Notes: generated by a model not told the origin, from the sequence alone. A stretch of 41,391 nt of DNA from Opitutales bacterium (GCA_009691685.1 SIAU01000011.1:1-41391), one strand, 5' to 3'; positions 1 to 8,326 are shown, counted from the stretch's first letter. Translations and numbers: made by a program.

Positions 1-882
1 GATTGGGTAAAAGAGTTAAGCGAAGTCGAAAAACAGGGTTTTAAAATTATCGATGAAACTTCGGCGGAGTGGCCGCAGTCCCTCCAACAATTATGGGATC
101 CACCGCTGGTCCTCTACGTGGATGGTCATGCCTTACCCAATGAAAAATCTGTTGCGATTATTGGGTCAAGACACTGTTCGCCCTACGGAACATATTTAGC
201 GCATCACTTCGCTCAGGAATTAGCGAAGTTGGGGTGGTGGATTGTGAGTGGCATGGCTCGAGGAATTGATTTCGCGGCGCACGAAGGCGCGCTGAGCGTC
301 GGCGGAAAAACGGCTGCGATATTAGGTCACGGAATTAATCTAACCTACCCGCCTGAAGCGCTTACTCTCCGTAAAAAAATCGCCGAGAGTGGATGCATCC
401 TTGCGGAGTTTCCATTGGGACGACCGGCCGATCGCCAAAGCTTTCCACAACGTAATCGCCTGGTGGCTGGACTCGTTAAAGCCGTCATTATTATCGAAAC
501 AGATGTGGACGGAGGTAGTATGATTACTGCTCGATTTGCTGGAGACTTAGGAAAAATACTTTTGGCGGTGCCAGGTCGAATCGACAGTCCCACCAGTCGT
601 GGGTGTCATCAATTAATACGTGATGGGGCGACGTTGGTGGGTTCGCTCGATGATATTTTGTCAGAAATCGGAGAACAACGCGGACAGCTGCAAATCTCTT
701 TTGAACAAATGGACCCCAAAGATAGTCACTGGTTAAAACATTTTAAAGGCGGAACTATTCATGACGCAGAATCACTTTCGGTGGTGGCCAATTGCCCGCT
801 CGCTGATGCCGCCAGTGCACTCACGCTTTTAGAAATACAAGGTAAGCTGCAACGTCGTAGCGATGGCCGTCACGAAAGATGA
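1..882 (+). CDS. dprA: DNA processing protein DprA (5' end missing)
   Basis: DprA/Smf binds incoming single-stranded DNA in the cytoplasm and loads RecA during natural transformation. The frame is open from the first base of the window, and the residues before the first possible start (LWDPPLVLY) are already typical of DprA, so the gene begins upstream and the GTG at 118 is not the start. The Rossmann-like DprA core is complete from VAIIGSRHCSPYG through SGMARGID, the TAAILGHG segment, PQRNRLVAGL and GGSMITA. The last ~60 residues resemble the DprA C-terminal winged helix. A second in-frame TGA follows the stop directly, and the next gene converges three bases later. Identity is secure; only the N-terminus is unseen. 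Confidence 0.95.
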   Translation, partial: DWVKELSEVEKQGFKIIDETSAEWPQSLQQLWDPPLVLYVDGHALPNEKSVAIIGSRHCSPYGTYLAHHFAQELAKLGWWIVSGMARGIDFAAHEGALSVGGKTAAILGHGINLTYPPEALTLRKKIAESGCILAEFPLGRPADRQSFPQRNRLVAGLVKAVIIIETDVDGGSMITARFAGDLGKILLAVPGRIDSPTSRGCHQLIRDGATLVGSLDDILSEIGEQRGQLQISFEQMDPKDSHWLKHFKGGTIHDAESLSVVANCPLADAASALTLLEIQGKLQRRSDGRHER

Positions 883-885
883 TGA

Positions 886-1530
886 TTAAGGATAAAGCTT
901 ATAACCATGAGCCACGTCTACCGTCGTAGTTGGCTTAGCACCCGTAAGCCAATCAATCACCGCTTTAGGCTTAGCTAGAAAATCTCTTACGTAATTAAAA
1001 TACGCGGTCGGCTCATGCCCAAAGTCAGCACTGTATGACATGGCTTTGTGTTGATTAGTCGAAAGTCGATCCGCGAGCCACAGTGCACGATCGCAATGCC
1101 AACCTTGGGAAACATAAATAACAGGTTCGTCTAGAAAAACCGCGGCGGCGCGTTTTACGGAATCGAGCGTTCTCCATCCATACGGATCCAAAACAATCGG
1201 TGTGGTGACTCCCGCTTCCCGAAGTCGATCAGCCATCGTGCGCGCTTGATTATTTAAACCCGACGACACCACCAATTTAATTTTTCCGGTACGACAGAGT
1301 TGAGCGGCTGCATCGATTCTTAATTTAAAACACTCACTTAATTTTCCCGTCTTTTCGTCGCGCTCATCTAGACCCAATAAAACCAGAACGGCATCTTGAG
1401 GGATTTGCTCTGGGGTATTTCTTAAATTACGACCCCATCCAGCGGACCAAATCCACAAATTAGAGATGATAAAGAAAGCCGATAATAGTCCAGAAAACCC
1501 GAGGATTGTCCTTCTACGTATCGGGCTCAT
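886..1530 (-). CDS. SanA/YdcF-like (DUF218) envelope protein
   Basis: The protein has 214 residues: a basic N-terminus, one hydrophobic segment (about residues 8-30) that is a signal anchor or signal peptide, then one DUF218-type domain. Recognisable family features are the VLLGLDER strand start, the LRIDAAAQLCRTGKIK helix, the VSSG turn, the DPYGWRTLDSVKRA segment and the VSQGWHCDRALWLA segment, where SanA has QRFHxxRAL. The tail also resembles SanA. Members of this superfamily act at the inner membrane or periplasm in envelope integrity (SanA, ElyC) but have no firmly established reaction. It converges with dprA and diverges from the sigma-54 activator gene. Specific function is unknown. 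Confidence 0.8.
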   Translation of the reverse strand: MSPIRRRTILGFSGLLSAFFIISNLWIWSAGWGRNLRNTPEQIPQDAVLVLLGLDERDEKTGKLSECFKLRIDAAAQLCRTGKIKLVVSSGLNNQARTMADRLREAGVTTPIVLDPYGWRTLDSVKRAAAVFLDEPVIYVSQGWHCDRALWLADRLSTNQHKAMSYSADFGHEPTAYFNYVRDFLAKPKAVIDWLTGAKPTTTVDVAHGYKLYP

Positions 1531-1584
1531 ACATAGACACTAACCCAGAATTCCGCCCCTAAAAGGGTAAATTTTACTTAAGTT

Positions 1585-1600
1585 TGCCTAAATTTAGGCA
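1585..1600. promoter_or_regulatory. 16-bp perfect palindrome, candidate activator or operator site
   Basis: TGCCTAAATTTAGGCA is a perfect 16-base palindrome in the 150-bp gap between the divergent sanA-like gene and the sigma-54 activator gene. Its centre lies about 86 bp upstream of the transcription start predicted from the -24/-12 element at 1653-1668. That is within the usual distance for enhancer sites of sigma-54 activators. A role as the binding site of the downstream Fis-type regulator is inference. Confidence 0.55.
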
Positions 1601-1652
1601 GAATCGGTTGCCAATAGTAGGTTTAGTGACAATAAATCCACGGGTGTGCTTC

Positions 1653-1668
1653 TGGCACGCTTACTGCC
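1653..1668 (+). promoter_or_regulatory. Sigma-54 (-24/-12) promoter candidate
   Basis: TGGCACGCTTACTGCC matches the sigma-54 consensus TGGCACG-N4-TTGC with one mismatch (CTGC for TTGC) and correct spacing between the invariant GG and GC. It lies directly before a gene for a sigma-54-dependent activator. A start about 12 bases after the GC falls at about 1679, right next to the ATG at 1681, so the message would be nearly leaderless. No ribosome binding site is visible. Confidence 0.6.
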
Positions 1669-1680
1669 TACTTTTACTCA

Positions 1681-3180
1681 ATGAGTGCAACAATCAACAA
1701 TGCTAAAGTTCTGATCATCGATGATGACAAAGACCTACGCTATTCCCTTCGCCGTGCATTAGCCGGGCAAGGCCACAATGTTATAGAAGCGGATAGCGGC
1801 GAGTCCGGTGTCGCTTTAGCGAAACGCGAGCAACCTGATGTCATTCTCCTAGATAATCGCATGAGCGGAATCTCAGGAATCGAAACCCTCCAGATGCTTC
1901 GTGGCGCACAGCCTCAAGCGATGGTTATTTTAATGACGGCATTTGGAACAACCCAGACTGCCATCGAGGCGATGAAGTTTGGTGCGTACGATTACGTGAT
2001 GAAGCCTTTCGACCAAGCGAAGCTCATCGCGCTGGTGGATCGAGCACTCGGCGCGCGACGTGATTTAAGTTCTGCAACAAAAGCCGGACGTTCCTTAGTG
2101 AATCCGGCCGACTACAAAGAAGGACTGGTGGGGAGTTCCGAGCCTATGCAGGAAGTGCTTAAGTCGATTGGCCAAGTCGCCGCGAGCGATGCCACGGTAT
2201 TAATCACGGGTGAAAGTGGCACGGGGAAAGAATTGGTAGCTCGCTGTATCGCCCAACACTCACTCCGCGCCAAAGGTCCTTTCATCGCGGTGAATTGTGC
2301 CGCAATTCCTGAAAACTTAATTGAGTCAGAATTATTCGGACACGAGAAAGGTTCATTCACGGGAGCAACCAATCAAAAGCCCGGAAAATTTGAGCTCTGT
2401 GATGGTGGTACGATTTTCCTCGATGAAATCGGAGATATGTCACTCCCCACGCAAACCAAAGTACTACGGGCGATTCAAGATGGTGAAATTCAACGCGTCG
2501 GTGGAACGACTACTTTAAAAGTCAGCGTGCGCTTAGTTGCGGCGACGAATAAAGATCTCGAAGCGATGGTCGCCTCCCGCCAATTTCGCGAAGATCTCTT
2601 CTACCGTCTCAATGTTTTCCGTATCCGCCTCCCCGCTCTGCGTGACAGAAAAGATGATATCCCTTTACTCGTTGATTACATGCTTCAACGCCAAGCCGCT
2701 GCCCGCAAAGGCAAGCCCAAGCGCCTATCTAATGAAGCATTAGAAAAACTCATTGCACATGATTGGCCTGGCAATGTGCGTGAACTCGAGAACGTGATTC
2801 AACGCGCTAATGTCATTGCGAAAGGCGAAACCATCTTAGCCAAAGATTTACCTCAAGAGGTTACCAGTCCACGCCGCTCAGCGCCAAAGACATCCCTTAC
2901 AGCAAGCCCTGCGACAACCGTCGCGATTCAACCTGAAGTCAGCGTCGTCGTAGCAGCTGCCCCATCATCGCAATCACTCTACGACGCCATCTATAAACAG
3001 AACCGGGTGGATGATGGTAGAAATATTTTAAATACGATTGAAATTGAACTGATCAAGCGAGCGATGGAGGAAACACGTGGCAATCAACTGCGTTCCTCGA
3101 TTATCTTAGGCATCAATCGATCGACTTTGAAAAAGCGCCTTCTTGAAATGCAACAGGCCGGCATCAAGTTCTTCACCTAA
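1681..3180 (+). CDS. Sigma-54-dependent response regulator, NtrC family
   Basis: A 499-residue activator of sigma-54 RNA polymerase in the usual three-part order. The receiver domain (about 8-125) has the acidic pocket DDD at 14-16, phospho-acceptor D58, T86 and K108. The AAA+ domain (about 150-380) has Walker A GESGTGKE, the sigma-54 contact loop as GSFTGA (a common variant of GAFTGA), the Walker B region FLDEIGD and an arginine-finger region FREDLFYRL. After a low-complexity linker, the last ~45 residues form a Fis-type helix-turn-helix ([13 protein letters not shown]). No sensor kinase lies nearby, so its partner is elsewhere. A probable sigma-54 promoter and an upstream palindrome suggest autoregulation (inference). 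Target genes cannot be told from this window. Confidence 0.93.
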   Translation: MSATINNAKVLIIDDDKDLRYSLRRALAGQGHNVIEADSGESGVALAKREQPDVILLDNRMSGISGIETLQMLRGAQPQAMVILMTAFGTTQTAIEAMKFGAYDYVMKPFDQAKLIALVDRALGARRDLSSATKAGRSLVNPADYKEGLVGSSEPMQEVLKSIGQVAASDATVLITGESGTGKELVARCIAQHSLRAKGPFIAVNCAAIPENLIESELFGHEKGSFTGATNQKPGKFELCDGGTIFLDEIGDMSLPTQTKVLRAIQDGEIQRVGGTTTLKVSVRLVAATNKDLEAMVASRQFREDLFYRLNVFRIRLPALRDRKDDIPLLVDYMLQRQAAARKGKPKRLSNEALEKLIAHDWPGNVRELENVIQRANVIAKGETILAKDLPQEVTSPRRSAPKTSLTASPATTVAIQPEVSVVVAAAPSSQSLYDAIYKQNRVDDGRNILNTIEIELIKRAMEETRGNQLRSSIILGINRSTLKKRLLEMQQAGIKFFT

Positions 3181-3220
3181 AAGGTTTTACTCGCTAAGTT
3201 TTTTGGTATTAAAGAATTCC

Positions 3221-4234
3221 ATGCGCCCCACCGTATGGATTGCTTTAGTCCTTTCTCTGCTTGTCGCTGGATGTTCCACCACGCCCGATAGCGGACTTAA
3301 TGTAAAATCGTTTAATGATCGCGGCGTGATGATGTACGCCGACGTCACACACGGGAAAGCCCCTTACGCCAAAGACCCAACGGTTATTAAGTTTAAGGGT
3401 AAATATTGGATGTATTATTCCGTACCCGAACTGGAAGGCATGCTCGGCTGGAGAATTGGTATAGCGAATAGCGATGACTTAATCGTCTGGAAAAAAGTGG
3501 GGATGATTCAACCCGAGCAAAAAGTAGAGGCTAATGGCTTCTGTGCTCCTGCTGCCATTATTCTTAACGGTAAAATAAATATCTTTTATCAAAGTTACGG
3601 AAATAAAAAACTCGATGCCATTTGCCACGCCTGGTCCGAGGATGGCATTCATTTTACGCGCAATCCCGCTAACCCGATTTTTCGACCTCATGGCGATTGG
3701 ACCTGTGGACGAGCGATTGACGCCGAAGCCTTCGTCGATGGCGACCGCCTCCTTCTCTATTTCGCCTCCCGCGATGTCAGTTATAAAATCCAACTTATCG
3801 GCGTAGCCGCGGCACCTCTGAACTCTGACTTATCACCGAGTCAGTGGACGCAACTCGTGAATGCTCCGATTTTAACGCCTACTTTAGATTGGGAAAAAAA
3901 CTGTATCGAAGCGGCGAGTATCATCAAACGTGATAATATCTTTTATATGTTTTACGCAGGAGCTTATAATAATGAGCCGCAACAAATCGGGGTCGCCAAA
4001 AGCACGGATGGCGTTCAATGGGAACGCTTGAGCGATCAGCCTCTTTTAACCAATGGTAAACCGGGCAGCTGGAATTCTAGTGAATCGGGTCACCCAGGAA
4101 TTTTTCACGACACCGACGGACAAGATTATTTATTTTATCAAGGCAACAACGACAAAGGCAAAACCTGGTATCTATCCTTTGTCAAAATCGGCTGGAAAGA
4201 CGGACGTCCGTTTGTCATCGAGAATTCGAAGTAA
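3221..4234 (+). CDS. Exported lipoprotein with GH43/GH32-like five-bladed beta-propeller
   Basis: I chose ATG 3221 over the upstream in-frame start because it opens a clean lipoprotein signal peptide (IALVLSLLVAGCSTT, lipobox LVAGC). The 337-residue protein has the repeats of a five-bladed propeller: KDPTVIKFKGKYWMYYS with an acidic residue at the start of blade 1, SDDLIVWKK, EDGIHFTRNPANP, DAEAFVDGDRLLLYFAS, EAASIIKRDNIFYMFYAG and STDGVQWERL. This pattern fits glycosidases of clan F/J, which act on arabinose, xylose or fructose polymers. The substrate cannot be assigned, and some members of this fold are only binding proteins. It follows the regulator gene by 40 bases. Its 3' end overlaps the convergent gene by 20 bases. 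Confidence 0.75.
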   Translation: MRPTVWIALVLSLLVAGCSTTPDSGLNVKSFNDRGVMMYADVTHGKAPYAKDPTVIKFKGKYWMYYSVPELEGMLGWRIGIANSDDLIVWKKVGMIQPEQKVEANGFCAPAAIILNGKINIFYQSYGNKKLDAICHAWSEDGIHFTRNPANPIFRPHGDWTCGRAIDAEAFVDGDRLLLYFASRDVSYKIQLIGVAAAPLNSDLSPSQWTQLVNAPILTPTLDWEKNCIEAASIIKRDNIFYMFYAGAYNNEPQQIGVAKSTDGVQWERLSDQPLLTNGKPGSWNSSESGHPGIFHDTDGQDYLFYQGNNDKGKTWYLSFVKIGWKDGRPFVIENSK

Positions 4235-5105
4235 GCGCGCGATTTAAAACATCGACCAAACGCTTCCGAACTGGCTCAGCCAATTTCGCCAGGTGGCGTT
4301 GGGCCGATTCATATTCTGCCCGGCCCGCTTCGGTTTCGATGCAGATGGGCTCGAGGCCCACTGCAGAAAAATCGTACGGTGAAGCTCGCATATCAATCGA
4401 GCGGGCCTCATGGGCCAGACGATAGGACTCGATAGCTAAATCAGAAGAAACCCAAGGCAGTGATTTCATGGTCCATTTATAAAGATCCATGGTCACGTGC
4501 ACACACCCAGGTTGTTCGTTTTTAATGCGACCCGGTAAATCAGGTTCCGAATGATTAAGTGGTTTAGCTGAAGGCGTGAAAAAACGGAAGGCATCATAGT
4601 GCGTGCAGCATACTGGCATTGAGCGCACGACTTCATCAGTACCCTTCGCACCCAAGCGTAACGGCCATTGAGCATGTCGACGTTGATCGGCTTGCTCGTA
4701 GACCATCGCCCATTCGTGCAAACCATAACACCTAAAAAACGGTGGACGGGTGGTGATGGCTACAGACAAGTCGCGGATGAATGTTAAACGTCGCGCATCT
4801 CCCTCGTTCATCGGAATAACTCTGACCAATCCATCGGCACCTTTTTGAAAGTGAGCATCCGTTAGAAGTTCATCACCCTCAGCACAGGCATAGCCCACGC
4901 CAGGCGTCCAGCGACGCAGGGCGCTTAATCTAAAGGGATAGTAGGTATAAAGAAAATCTTCGACGGGGTCCTGCTCACCGCGGGCCGCCCTTTGTTGACG
5001 GGCTTTAACTAAGGCATCAGCGCTTGCTTCATGGCTGGCCCGTTGTTCTTTCCATTCTTCAGGCGCTAAAATAATTTCTACTGTAATCGTATTATTCACA
5101 CTCAC
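4215..5105 (-). CDS. Conserved protein of unknown function (often labelled 3-methyladenine DNA glycosylase)
   Basis: A soluble protein of 296 residues with no signal peptide or membrane segment. From memory it resembles a family common in Actinobacteria and some Verrucomicrobia, with a segment like DPVEDFLYTYYPFRLSAL then RRWTPGVGYA near residues 46-72. Many entries carry the name 3-methyladenine DNA glycosylase, but I see no helix-hairpin-helix or AAG-type motif, so I would not rely on that function. Conserved-looking His/Cys residues occur in SMPVCCTHYDAFRFF. It starts with GTG inside a GTGA overlap with the carbonic anhydrase gene upstream, which indicates translational coupling. Its end overlaps the lipoprotein gene by 20 bases. 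Confidence 0.8.
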   Translation of the reverse strand: MSVNNTITVEIILAPEEWKEQRASHEASADALVKARQQRAARGEQDPVEDFLYTYYPFRLSALRRWTPGVGYACAEGDELLTDAHFQKGADGLVRVIPMNEGDARRLTFIRDLSVAITTRPPFFRCYGLHEWAMVYEQADQRRHAQWPLRLGAKGTDEVVRSMPVCCTHYDAFRFFTPSAKPLNHSEPDLPGRIKNEQPGCVHVTMDLYKWTMKSLPWVSSDLAIESYRLAHEARSIDMRASPYDFSAVGLEPICIETEAGRAEYESAQRHLAKLAEPVRKRLVDVLNRALTSNSR

Positions 5106-5659
5106 TCGAATCGTTTGTGATGGGCAGAAACTTTAATATATTTTTCGGCCCAACCAGGGAGAGAATGTATTTCTTCCGCGGTCAACGGACGTTTAACTTT
5201 GGCGGGCGAGCCGAGAACTAGTGAACCGGGAAGAACAAAAGTGTCTTTCGTAACCAACGCACCAGCACCGATGATACAATCGGCACCAATCACGGCGCCG
5301 TCTAAAATCGTGGCGTGCATTCCGATTAAACACCGATCACCAATAGTGCAGGCGTGAATCATGGCCAAATGTCCGACCGTGACATAACTTCCGATGATAG
5401 CGGGAAGATCATCAGCGACGTGTACCACGGCACCGTCTTGAATGTTCGTACCTTCGCCAATCGAGATTGGGGCGATATCGCCGCGCAGCACCGCACAGGG
5501 CCACACACTAGCCTTGGCTGCGATGGTCACGTTACCAATCACCACCGAGCGAGCATGGACGTAAGCCGTGTGGTGAATCATGGGCCCTTTCGCCAAGTTG
5601 CGGGTGAGTTCCTCGGAAAGTTTCGCGTCGGCAGAATCTGGGTTTAAGGAATTTGACAC
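5102..5659 (-). CDS. Gamma-class carbonic anhydrase-like hexapeptide protein
   Basis: A 185-residue left-handed beta-helix protein of the YrdA/PaaY/Cam-like family. Hexapeptide repeats run from about residue 35 to 150 (VVIGNVTIA, IGEGTNIQDGAVVHV, IGSYVTVGHLAMIHACTIG, IGADCIIGAGALVT). The three zinc-ligand histidines of the family are present in VVHV, VGHL and MIHA. Members form trimers and bind Zn or Fe; only some have proven CO2 hydration activity. It has a longer N-terminus (about 25 residues) than typical. It is the first gene of a two-gene unit with the unknown protein it overlaps by GTGA. It is divergent from rplU across a 190-bp region holding a strong hairpin. Confidence 0.88.
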   Translation of the reverse strand: MSNSLNPDSADAKLSEELTRNLAKGPMIHHTAYVHARSVVIGNVTIAAKASVWPCAVLRGDIAPISIGEGTNIQDGAVVHVADDLPAIIGSYVTVGHLAMIHACTIGDRCLIGMHATILDGAVIGADCIIGAGALVTKDTFVLPGSLVLGSPAKVKRPLTAEEIHSLPGWAEKYIKVSAHHKRFE

Positions 5660-5742
5660 CCCATCAAGGTGTCGAGTGGGAGACTTTCAGGGAAGCCCGA
5701 ACTGCCTAATTTCTAAAAATTGCCATTTTTCGTCAATTTCGA

Positions 5743-5776
5743 GGGTTATTTCCCCAAGGCGGCTGGGAAAAAACCC
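5743..5776. promoter_or_regulatory. 12-bp hairpin in the carbonic anhydrase/rplU divergent region
   Basis: GGGTTATTTCCC (5743-5754) and GGGAAAAAACCC (5765-5776) pair over 12 positions with one A-A mismatch around a 10-base loop. There is no T-run after it on either strand, so it is not a standard terminator. It could be an operator or, if transcription of rplU begins upstream, an RNA structure for autogenous control by L21. Which one is unknown. Confidence 0.5.
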
Positions 5777-5778
5777 TT

Positions 5779-5819
5779 AACCCCAAGTTAAAAAATAATT
5801 CCCCTTGCCAACCCCAAGT
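5779..5819 (+). repeat. Direct repeat AACCCCAAGT x2 upstream of rplU
   Basis: AACCCCAAGT occurs at 5779-5788 and again at 5810-5819, 31 bases start to start, about three helical turns. A CTTGCCA box (5804-5810) overlaps the start of the second copy. The position suggests a transcription control region for rplU-rpmA; no function is proven. Confidence 0.45.
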
Positions 5820-5849
5820 CAGTTCATTTGCTCCGACCTTCCGACAGCC

Positions 5850-6164
5850 ATGAAGGCCACATTTATCACATCCGGTCGCCAGTTCACAGTGAAGCAAGGC
5901 GACATTCTCATCGTTAACCAGTATCCTGGTAAAAACGAAGGGGACGTACTCACCTTTGACCAAGTTCTCCTCGTCGGAGAAGGCGCAGCTGCCAAGATCG
6001 GCACCCCGACTGTTGCCGGCGCCAAAGTCACCGCGACTATCCTCGAGAACAAGCGCGGCGATAAGATCGACATCTTTAAACACCGTCGCCGTAAAGGTTA
6101 CTACCGTCGTCGCGGTCACCGCCAAGAATTGTCGGTCATCAAAGTCGAAACTATTTCTGCTTAA
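5850..6164 (+). CDS. rplU: 50S ribosomal protein L21
   Basis: A 104-residue bacterial L21, which binds 23S rRNA in the large subunit. [18 protein letters not shown] aligns with the usual MYAVIETGGKQYRVxxGD start. That makes ATG 5850 the start rather than the in-frame ATG 45 bases upstream. The C-terminal half has the family pattern with [20 protein letters not shown], close to the typical KKRRRKxYRRKxGHRQ. It is followed after 19 bases by rpmA, the near-universal arrangement. No ribosome binding site precedes it. Confidence 0.97.
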   Translation: MKATFITSGRQFTVKQGDILIVNQYPGKNEGDVLTFDQVLLVGEGAAAKIGTPTVAGAKVTATILENKRGDKIDIFKHRRRKGYYRRRGHRQELSVIKVETISA

Positions 6165-6183
6165 CCCTTAATCAAGTACTACC

Positions 6184-6450
6184 ATGGCAACCAAGAAAGG
6201 TGGCGGCACTTCCAGTAACGGCCGCGACTCACAATCCAAACGTCTCGGCGTTAAACTTTACAGCGGTGAGTTTGCTACCGCTGGCTCCATCCTCATCCGT
6301 CAACGTGGCACCCAAATGCGCGCGGGGCGTAATGTTGGCATGGGTCGCGATCACACTCTCTTCGCTAAAGCCGATGGCTTAGTTAAGTGGGATGCTGAAC
6401 ATCGTCGCGTTGAAGTGGTTCCTACCGCTGCCAACAGCTGCGCAATCTAA
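6184..6450 (+). CDS. rpmA: 50S ribosomal protein L27
   Basis: An 88-residue L27, which sits at the peptidyl transferase centre. The start [20 protein letters not shown] matches the conserved MAHKKGGGSTRNGRDSESKR. There is no Firmicutes-type cleavable N-terminal extension. [20 protein letters not shown] is also canonical. It is the second gene of rplU-rpmA and is closed by a strong intrinsic terminator 21 bases downstream. Confidence 0.98.
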   Translation: MATKKGGGTSSNGRDSQSKRLGVKLYSGEFATAGSILIRQRGTQMRAGRNVGMGRDHTLFAKADGLVKWDAEHRRVEVVPTAANSCAI

Positions 6451-6470
6451 TTTCGTTTTTAGAACGAATT

Positions 6471-6500
6471 AAAAAAGCCGACTAAACTGTCGGCTTTTTT
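6471..6500 (+). terminator. Rho-independent terminator of rplU-rpmA
   Basis: AAAAAAGCCGAC (6471-6482), a six-base loop and GTCGGCTTTTTT (6489-6500) form a perfect 12-bp stem ending in a T-run. The A-tract on the 5' side could let it work in both directions. A smaller hairpin (TTCGTT/AACGAA, 6452-6468) lies just before it. This is the only classic terminator I find downstream of a gene in the window. Confidence 0.92.
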
Positions 6501-6569
6501 GTTATACAGAGAATCCTTCCTGGTCTCGCTGGTTGGCGAAACTCGCAGGGCTCTTCATTCTATCATCTT

Positions 6570-6845
6570 CTAGCTCTGACGACTGGTTAACTTTTCTAAC
6601 TGCGAACGGAAAACCGCCCGCGTCGAATCTGCATAGATCGGATCATGGACCACATAATCGCAGACTTTTTCGAGGGCACGCGAGTCATCCAATTTCTCGA
6701 GGTGCATGGAATCTAATTCCGTAATCAACAACTTGAGGTGCTCGAACGACAACAACGCTAAATCGAGTTCGGTCGTATCACTGAAACCGTACTCGGGATC
6801 GTCAGCTTCCTGAGACAGGAGCATAGTATTTTGAGGATGGTGCAT
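6570..6845 (-). CDS. Small acidic protein of unknown function
   Basis: A 91-residue frame starting ATG at 6845; an alternative start is M8 (6824). I do not recognise it. The sequence is acidic in its first half and predicted mostly helical (ELDLALLSFEHLKLLITELD), with no signal peptide, membrane segment or cysteine cluster. It has no operon partner: the rpmA terminator lies beyond its 3' end and the MATE gene, on the same strand, ends at 6958 upstream. An inverted repeat straddles its first codons. It is plausible as a real gene because nothing else occupies this 500-bp interval, but without homologues it stays uncertain. Confidence 0.55.
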   Translation of the reverse strand: MHHPQNTMLLSQEADDPEYGFSDTTELDLALLSFEHLKLLITELDSMHLEKLDDSRALEKVCDYVVHDPIYADSTRAVFRSQLEKLTSRQS

Positions 6846-6868
6846 TTGGGGTGCATCTAAAATACTAT
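6823..6868. repeat. Inverted repeat over the start of the small unknown gene
   Basis: ATAGTATTTT (6823-6832) and AAAATACTAT (6859-6868) are perfect 10-base arms 26 bases apart. The spacer contains a tandem GGTGCAT/GGTGCAT. The arms bracket the start codon (6845) of the small gene on the minus strand. It could be an operator or an mRNA hairpin hiding the start site. Confidence 0.5.
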
Positions 6869-6957
6869 CCTAAAACCACGTTCTGGAAAGATAATCCTTG
6901 TTAGAAACTATGGATACAGTGTGTCTTTTGCGTGACGAAACTCGTGGGGTATAACAC

Positions 6958-8280
6958 CTAAACGCCCGAGTAGCGCGTCGAACGCCAAAACTTCCACGTC
7001 ATCACCAAGGACACTAAACCAAGCCCAAACGCTAGCGCGATCCATATTCCCGCCGCACCTAAATGACACGGGAACGCCAATAGGAGGGCTAAAGGCAGAG
7101 TGATTAACCAATAGACAATAAAGACCGACCAAGAGGCCCAGGCGGCGCAATTAATAGAGCGGAGTAAGTGGGCGGCAACGATTTGCACTCCGTCAAACGG
7201 AGCCCACACAGCGGCGAAGATCAGTAAAACTGAGGCAATCATCGCCGATTCCGTTCCAGCCACGCCATAAAGTTGGAGCAAGTTAGGACGCAGTAAAACC
7301 ATGGCAATTCCGTAGAGTGCCATAAAACAACCGCCTATCATAATCGCACCCCAACCCACAGCATGCGCACGCTTGATATCTTTGGCACCATACGCTTCGC
7401 CCGTTCGGATGCCTGCCGCGATACCTAATCCGAGTGGCAACATGAAGGCGGCGGATGCAGTACTGATCGCCACTTGGTGGGCCGCTTGGGCGGTGGGCGA
7501 AATCCATCCAGCAAAAATCGGGACGACCGCAAAAATTCCGACTTCACTCAAACTGTGCAAACCGGCAGGTAGTCCAGTCTTCAACAAACGTGCGAAAACT
7601 TTTTTCTGAAAACCTTCAGCCCAGTTTACCTCTCCGCGGCCGGGAGTGTACCAAAGTCCAATCAGCATCACGGTGCGTGAAACCAAGGTCGCCCAACCCG
7701 CTCCTGCTAATCCTAAATTGGGAAAACCCCAGTTACCATACATCCAAAGCCAATTGAATAAAATATTCAGAAGTAATCCAACCGTTAACCAAACTAAAGA
7801 AATCCAAGGCTGGTGTTGCGTATCACGATGACAGCGCAGGGCATGAAATAATAAACCTGGCACCATCGCCCAAGCCATAATGACATAGAAGTCGTGTGCT
7901 TCCTTCGCGACTTCAGGCGCCGATCCTAAATGATTTAGAAAATAAGCTGATCCATGAGTTAGAACCGCGGCAATCGTGCTGAAAATAAGGGCCAAAGCCA
8001 TGCCATGTCGGAGAATCGCGGGTGCCGACTCTTCAACCCCTGCCCCATTATCCTGCGATTGATAAACGGAAATCGCTCCGATGAGTCCGATACCAAAAAC
8101 GTACGGAATGTAATTGAGATTCGCAGCGAGTGCCGACGCGGCCAAAGCGGTTTCGCCGAGGTGGCCCGCCATCGTGACATCAATCACAAACATCAAACCG
8201 TAGCCGAACATTCCTAGCATAATCGGTACGGCCAGCTTGAGCGTAGGAATAATTTCGTCTCTAATGCGCACGGCCTTCAT
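6958..8280 (-). CDS. MATE family multidrug/cation exporter (NorM-like)
   Basis: An inner-membrane secondary transporter of about 440 residues with 12 predicted membrane segments in two MATE repeats. The first repeat opens with LKLAVPIMLGMFGYGLMFVI then DVTMAGHLGETALAASALA, which is typical of NorM. The second begins near LLKTGLPAGLHSLSEVGIF. Such proteins expel cationic drugs or metabolites using Na+ or H+ gradients; the substrate is unknown. I favour ATG at 8280 over the GTG two codons upstream. Neither has a ribosome binding site. It lies 46 bases downstream of the ABC ATPase gene on the same strand, so the two may be cotranscribed. Confidence 0.9.
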   Translation of the reverse strand: MKAVRIRDEIIPTLKLAVPIMLGMFGYGLMFVIDVTMAGHLGETALAASALAANLNYIPYVFGIGLIGAISVYQSQDNGAGVEESAPAILRHGMALALIFSTIAAVLTHGSAYFLNHLGSAPEVAKEAHDFYVIMAWAMVPGLLFHALRCHRDTQHQPWISLVWLTVGLLLNILFNWLWMYGNWGFPNLGLAGAGWATLVSRTVMLIGLWYTPGRGEVNWAEGFQKKVFARLLKTGLPAGLHSLSEVGIFAVVPIFAGWISPTAQAAHQVAISTASAAFMLPLGLGIAAGIRTGEAYGAKDIKRAHAVGWGAIMIGGCFMALYGIAMVLLRPNLLQLYGVAGTESAMIASVLLIFAAVWAPFDGVQIVAAHLLRSINCAAWASWSVFIVYWLITLPLALLLAFPCHLGAAGIWIALAFGLGLVSLVMTWKFWRSTRYSGV

Positions 8281-8326
8281 CTGCACCCAGCAGTGGCGGT
8301 TTAATCTGAATTAGCGAGTTTAAGTT

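Noticed and set aside
118..882. dprA starting at GTG 118
   Set aside because: The same frame is open to base 1 and its upstream residues fit DprA, so the gene is cut by the window edge.
3143..3220. N-terminal extension of the beta-propeller lipoprotein
   Set aside because: It would bury the lipobox signal peptide that starts at 3221 and overlaps the end of the regulator gene.
5733..6125. 130-codon minus-strand frame over rplU
   Set aside because: It lies antisense to the clear L21 gene and has no family-like features.
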